In this document: positions 5,078-8,048 of the stretch, one piece after another
Layout: each line of letters begins with the position of its first letter
How positions within the stretch are numbered: the stretch's first letter is position 1
Assembly: GCA_029862935.1 (NCBI GenBank)
Contig: JAOTWK010000145.1
Span: forward strand, 1-8,048
Length of the DNA: 8,048 nucleotides
Direction of reading: 5' to 3'
DNA from: Gemmatimonadota bacterium
Lineage (GTDB): Bacteria; Gemmatimonadota; Gemmatimonadetes; Gemmatimonadales; GWC2-71-9
Program-made: the position numbers and the translations under genes
Notes under the pieces: generated by a model
What the model was told of the DNA's origin: nothing
The model's database searches: none
The model's input: only the letters and a program-made list of their open reading frames with translations

Positions 5078-5086
5078 CGACCCGTG

Positions 5087-7837
5087 ATGGATCTGCCGGA
5101 TCGCCTCGTCGAGGCGCTGAAGGACTGCTACGCGCTCCAGCGCGAGCTGGGCCACGGTGGTATGGCCACGGTCTATCTCGCTGAGGACCTCAAGCACCAC
5201 CGTCCCGTCGCGCTCAAGGTCCTGAAGCCCGAACTCGCCAGTACGCTGGGCCCCGAGCGTTTCCTGCGCGAGATCGAGATCGCCGCGCGCCTCAACCATC
5301 CCCACATTCTCCCGCTGCACGATTCAGGGGAAGCTCGTGGCTTCCTCTACTTTGTCATGCCGTATGTCGAGGGGGAATCGTTGCGGGATCGGCTGAACCG
5401 GGAGAAGCAGCTGCCGTTGGATGAGGCCATGCAGATTGCCCGCGAAGTGGCGGACGCGCTCTCGTATGCGCACAGCCACGACGTGATCCATCGGGACATC
5501 AAGCCCGAAAACATCATGCTCGAAGCAGGGCACGCGGTGGTCGCGGACTTCGGGATCGCGCGCGCCATTACCGCCGCCGGGGGCGAGAAGCTCACCGGCA
5601 CCGGCATTGTGATTGGGACGCCGGCCTACATGAGCCCGGAGCAAGCGGGGGGGAGCGGGGAGTTGGACGGCCGGAGCGACCTGTACAGTCTGGGTTGTGT
5701 GTTGTACGAGATGCTGGCCGGCGAACCGCCGTTCACCGGGAGCACGGCACAGGCCGTCTTCGCCCGACATATGCTGGAGAACCTCCCACCGCTTGACATC
5801 GTTCGTCCCTCCGTCCCGCCGACCGTGACCGAGACGATCGAGCGGGCGCTCGCCAAAGTGCCCGCCGACCGGTTCGCGACGGTTTCAGAGTTCCGCGCTC
5901 GGCTGGAGACGCTCGCTGAATTCGCAGCGCGCGATGCGCACGATCAGCCGCACCGCGAGCCTTCGGGCCCAGGGCCGCTCAGGTTCTGGCGGGAACTCCA
6001 CAAACGACTGGTACTGCATCTCGGCTTGGCCTATCTGGCCTTCGCATGGCTGGCCGTGGGATTCACGCGCACCCTGGTCGGGCGCGAGGTGATCAAACCG
6101 TGGGTGACCCCCATGGTTGTTCTCTTCTTGGCCGCCGGACTTCCGCTCCTCCTCGTCACTGCCTGGTCCCATGGACAACCGGCTCCGTTACGGGCCCCAA
6201 CCGGAACGCAGCGCCACTGGCGGCGCTGGGTTCGAAGGGCCCGACCAGGCCACCTGCTATCGCTGCTTGCAGCCCTGGTCATTGCGCTGCTGGGCGGCCA
6301 GGCAATTCTGGATCGAGCCCCGTCGGCGGGGTCGGCTGTCCAGACCGCCGCCGTGTTCGACCCCAGACGGATCGCCGTCCTGCCGTTTGAGGACCAGAGC
6401 GAGAGTCGGGAATTCGGTCACCTGGCCCTGGTCTTTCCGCAGTATCTCACCGATCAGCTGAGTCGGCTGGACGGGATCGACATCCTGCCCTTTGCGGCGG
6501 TGCGACGTTACTACGACGGCAGCGCCCCACTCGATAGCGTCATGGGCGCCTTGAAGGCGGGGACCCTCGTCGAGGGTACCATCGTCGGCTCCGACAAGGA
6601 GATCCGCATCATCGTCAGGCTCACGGATGCGAACAAGGTCGCCGTGCTCCACAGCGCGCAGCACCACAGGCCGCGAGGAGAAACGCTCGCACTGCTGGAC
6701 GATTTTACGAGTGAAATCGTCGCGGCGCTGCGCGCAGAACTCGGCGTCGTCGTGCGTGATCTCGAGCGAATCGCGGGCACGAACAGCGAGGAGGCCTGGG
6801 AGCGCTATGCCCGCGGGCGAGAGTGGGTGCAGCACGCGGACCAACTGTGGCGGGCTGGGGCACCTGAGCCGGCGTTGCGAACCTATGAGCGAGCGGACTC
6901 CGCGTTTGTCCGCGCACAATCAAGCGATCCGGCGTGGATCGACCCGATCGTCGAGCAGGGGTGGGTGACCTACCAGAAGGCACAGATCCTCAAGAAACAA
7001 CTGCGCGTGCGCGACTCGGCCATGCTTCGGCACGGCATTACGCTGGCGGATCGCGCGCTCAGGGTGGAACCACGCAACGCGCGCGCGCTGGATCTCAGGG
7101 GGAGCCTGCGCTACTGGCTGCGCGAGACGGTCGATCACGCGGACGCGGTCCAACTCCGGGAAGGCGCGGAGCAGGACCTGCAGGCAAGTACCGACCTCAA
7201 TCCGGGCAATGCCCATGCCTGGGATATGTTCGCCAACGTACTCCGAGCCGGCGGCAAGCACGCCGAAGCCAAGCGAGCTGCAGAGCGAGCGCTCGAAGCG
7301 GATCAATTCTACGAAGAACGGGCGACGATCCTCGCCCGACTGTGCCTTACCTCGCTCGACAGCCGAGATTGGGACGAGGTCACGCACTGGTGCGAAGCGG
7401 GACTTCGCGAGTTCCCACGGGACGTGGTCATGATCAACGCCGAGTTGCTCGCACTCGCCTCGGCAGGAGGCTTGAGGCCCGACGCCGGCCGAGCGTGGCG
7501 ACTCTTCGGGGACTTCCTCGAGTTCAACCCACCGCAGGACAGGCCGAAGCTCCGGCCGGGGGCAATGCTCTACGTCGCTGCCGTGCTGGCGCGCGCCAAG
7601 TTGTTCGACAGTGCGAAGGCGGTGATACGGCAGGCGCGCGCGGCCGAAACCGCACCCGATCCGATGAATGACTACAACGAGGGGTACGTCTGGCTGCTGC
7701 TGGGAGACAAGGAGCAGGCACTGCGATTGGTGCAGCGCCACCTGGAGGCCATGCCAGGGCGCAAAGAGTCCATTGCCGCCGACTGGTGGTGGGATCCGCT
7801 GCGGAGTGACCCTCGCTTTCTCGACCTCTTGAATTAG
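5087..7837 (+). CDS. Membrane Ser/Thr protein kinase with TolB-like and TPR domains
   Basis: From ATG 5087 the product is 916 residues (GTG 5084 adds one). Residues ~15-285 are a Hanks-type kinase: glycine loop E-L-G-H-G-G-M-A-T-V-Y (20-30), ATP-binding Lys44, catalytic loop H135-R-D137-I-K-P-E-N, D154-F-G, and G-T-P-A-Y-M-S-P-E ending near 185. All catalytic residues are present, so it should phosphorylate Ser/Thr in the cytoplasm. Three hydrophobic segments follow at about 308-328, 340-360 and 390-408. Residues ~428-560 start R-I-A-V-L-P-F-E-D-Q-S and match the TolB N-terminal/FlgO-like domain often seen in adenylate-cyclase and kinase receptors. Residues ~568-916 are TPR-like helices (for example 646-680, 700-750 and the last at 866-885), ending D-W-W-W-D-P-L-R-S-D-P-R-F. 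An odd number of membrane spans puts the TolB and TPR parts outside the cytoplasm as a likely sensor. I chose 5087 because the conserved kinase N-terminus begins there. An in-frame ATG at 5054 falls inside the promoter. It appears to be transcribed alone. Confidence 0.93.
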   Translation: MDLPDRLVEALKDCYALQRELGHGGMATVYLAEDLKHHRPVALKVLKPELASTLGPERFLREIEIAARLNHPHILPLHDSGEARGFLYFVMPYVEGESLRDRLNREKQLPLDEAMQIAREVADALSYAHSHDVIHRDIKPENIMLEAGHAVVADFGIARAITAAGGEKLTGTGIVIGTPAYMSPEQAGGSGELDGRSDLYSLGCVLYEMLAGEPPFTGSTAQAVFARHMLENLPPLDIVRPSVPPTVTETIERALAKVPADRFATVSEFRARLETLAEFAARDAHDQPHREPSGPGPLRFWRELHKRLVLHLGLAYLAFAWLAVGFTRTLVGREVIKPWVTPMVVLFLAAGLPLLLVTAWSHGQPAPLRAPTGTQRHWRRWVRRARPGHLLSLLAALVIALLGGQAILDRAPSAGSAVQTAAVFDPRRIAVLPFEDQSESREFGHLALVFPQYLTDQLSRLDGIDILPFAAVRRYYDGSAPLDSVMGALKAGTLVEGTIVGSDKEIRIIVRLTDANKVAVLHSAQHHRPRGETLALLDDFTSEIVAALRAELGVVVRDLERIAGTNSEEAWERYARGREWVQHADQLWRAGAPEPALRTYERADSAFVRAQSSDPAWIDPIVEQGWVTYQKAQILKKQLRVRDSAMLRHGITLADRALRVEPRNARALDLRGSLRYWLRETVDHADAVQLREGAEQDLQASTDLNPGNAHAWDMFANVLRAGGKHAEAKRAAERALEADQFYEERATILARLCLTSLDSRDWDEVTHWCEAGLREFPRDVVMINAELLALASAGGLRPDAGRAWRLFGDFLEFNPPQDRPKLRPGAMLYVAAVLARAKLFDSAKAVIRQARAAETAPDPMNDYNEGYVWLLLGDKEQALRLVQRHLEAMPGRKESIAADWWWDPLRSDPRFLDLLN

Positions 7838-8048
7838 TCAGACGCCGAGAATCCCGAGCACGCGCCGGGTACGGGAGGACGGTCGGCATGTGAGCCCTCC
7901 GCCGCCGGCGTGATGCGGTGCCTGCCCGCTGATTGAGCAGCCCGCTGACAGCGGAACACGCCCACGCCGGCGTTCCGGACCAGCCATGCCTCGTCCTGCG
8001 GGACCTTCTCGGCTCTACCTGTCGACGATGCGCTCGGGGTCCCCGAGT
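7838..8048. other. Right-edge sequence with no clear gene
   Basis: After the kinase stop no frame shows a ribosome binding site with a recognisable product. On the minus strand the frame from 8047 reads L-G-D-P-E-R-I-V-D-R and stops at 8017-8015. It could be the tail of a gene entering from the right, but ten residues cannot prove it. The word GCCCGCTGA occurs twice at about 7925 and 7939. No T-run terminator for the kinase is seen. Confidence 0.4.

Larger units (their letters stand above)
4560..5086. other. Intergenic stretch between the oxidase and the kinase
   Basis: This 527-bp gap between two divergent genes holds the oxidase promoter, repeat copy B and the kinase promoter. Frames stay open through it (one runs into the kinase from 4862), but no start there has a ribosome binding site and the translations are rich in Pro, Arg, His and Thr without family resemblance. 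Between 4870 and 4960 the word CAGCCA recurs at 4876, 4896 and 4949, with ACTC following in two of the three. A small hairpin GGTGG-CGTG-CCACC lies at 4861-4874. No RNA gene is recognised. Confidence 0.6.

Noticed and set aside
4862..5086. Upstream extension of the kinase by 75 codons
   Set aside because: The extra residues are unlike kinase N-termini, have no ribosome binding site and cross the predicted promoter; the conserved kinase start is at 5087.
6920..7741. Long open frame of 273 codons on the minus strand opposite the kinase C-terminal half
   Set aside because: It mirrors the TPR-coding frame, has no ribosome binding site and gives no recognisable domain.

Overview
The window is GC-rich bacterial DNA with tightly packed genes and Shine-Dalgarno starts. 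The best lineage hint is the large gene on the right. It encodes a Ser/Thr kinase joined to three membrane segments, a TolB-like domain and TPR repeats, ending in a DWWWDPLRSDPRF-type tail. That architecture, together with the two-domain multicopper oxidase, fits Gemmatimonadota or a neighbouring soil phylum. This is an inference from remembered families; no search was run.

Layout, left to right. (1) 1-125: the last 40 codons of a probable glycoside hydrolase family 2 gene, plus strand. (2) 126-508: no convincing gene, but a short stretch with a coding look and weak STAS resemblance. (3) 509-1861, minus strand: an apparent operon read in the order ABM-domain monooxygenase-like protein, Hsp20 chaperone, SnoaL/DUF4440-like lipoprotein. 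It has a near-consensus promoter at 1953-1925 and a strong hairpin before the last gene. (4) 2026-2889, plus strand: a divergent XRE-family regulator. The shared 164-bp gap is dense with mirrored and direct repeats. (5) 2890-3454: a 565-bp gap without a recognisable gene. (6) 3455-4559, minus strand: a two-domain multicopper oxidase with every copper motif present but two reading-frame breaks. (7) 4560-5086: a gap holding the oxidase promoter, a second copy of the glycosidase 3' end, and the kinase promoter with a hairpin. (8) 5087-7837, plus strand: the kinase-TolB-TPR protein. (9) 7838-8048: no clear gene.

How the genes may work together. The left-centre block looks like a stress-response module: a small chaperone, a small monooxygenase-fold protein and an exported lipoprotein, probably controlled by the divergent XRE regulator. 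The oxidase would act in the envelope on metal ions or phenolics. The kinase is probably a stand-alone membrane sensor. The most unusual feature is structural: an 86-bp direct repeat made of the glycosidase 3' end and its downstream flank bounds the whole 4.65-kb accessory block. The second oddity is that both frame breaks in the oxidase fall on the same nine-base word.
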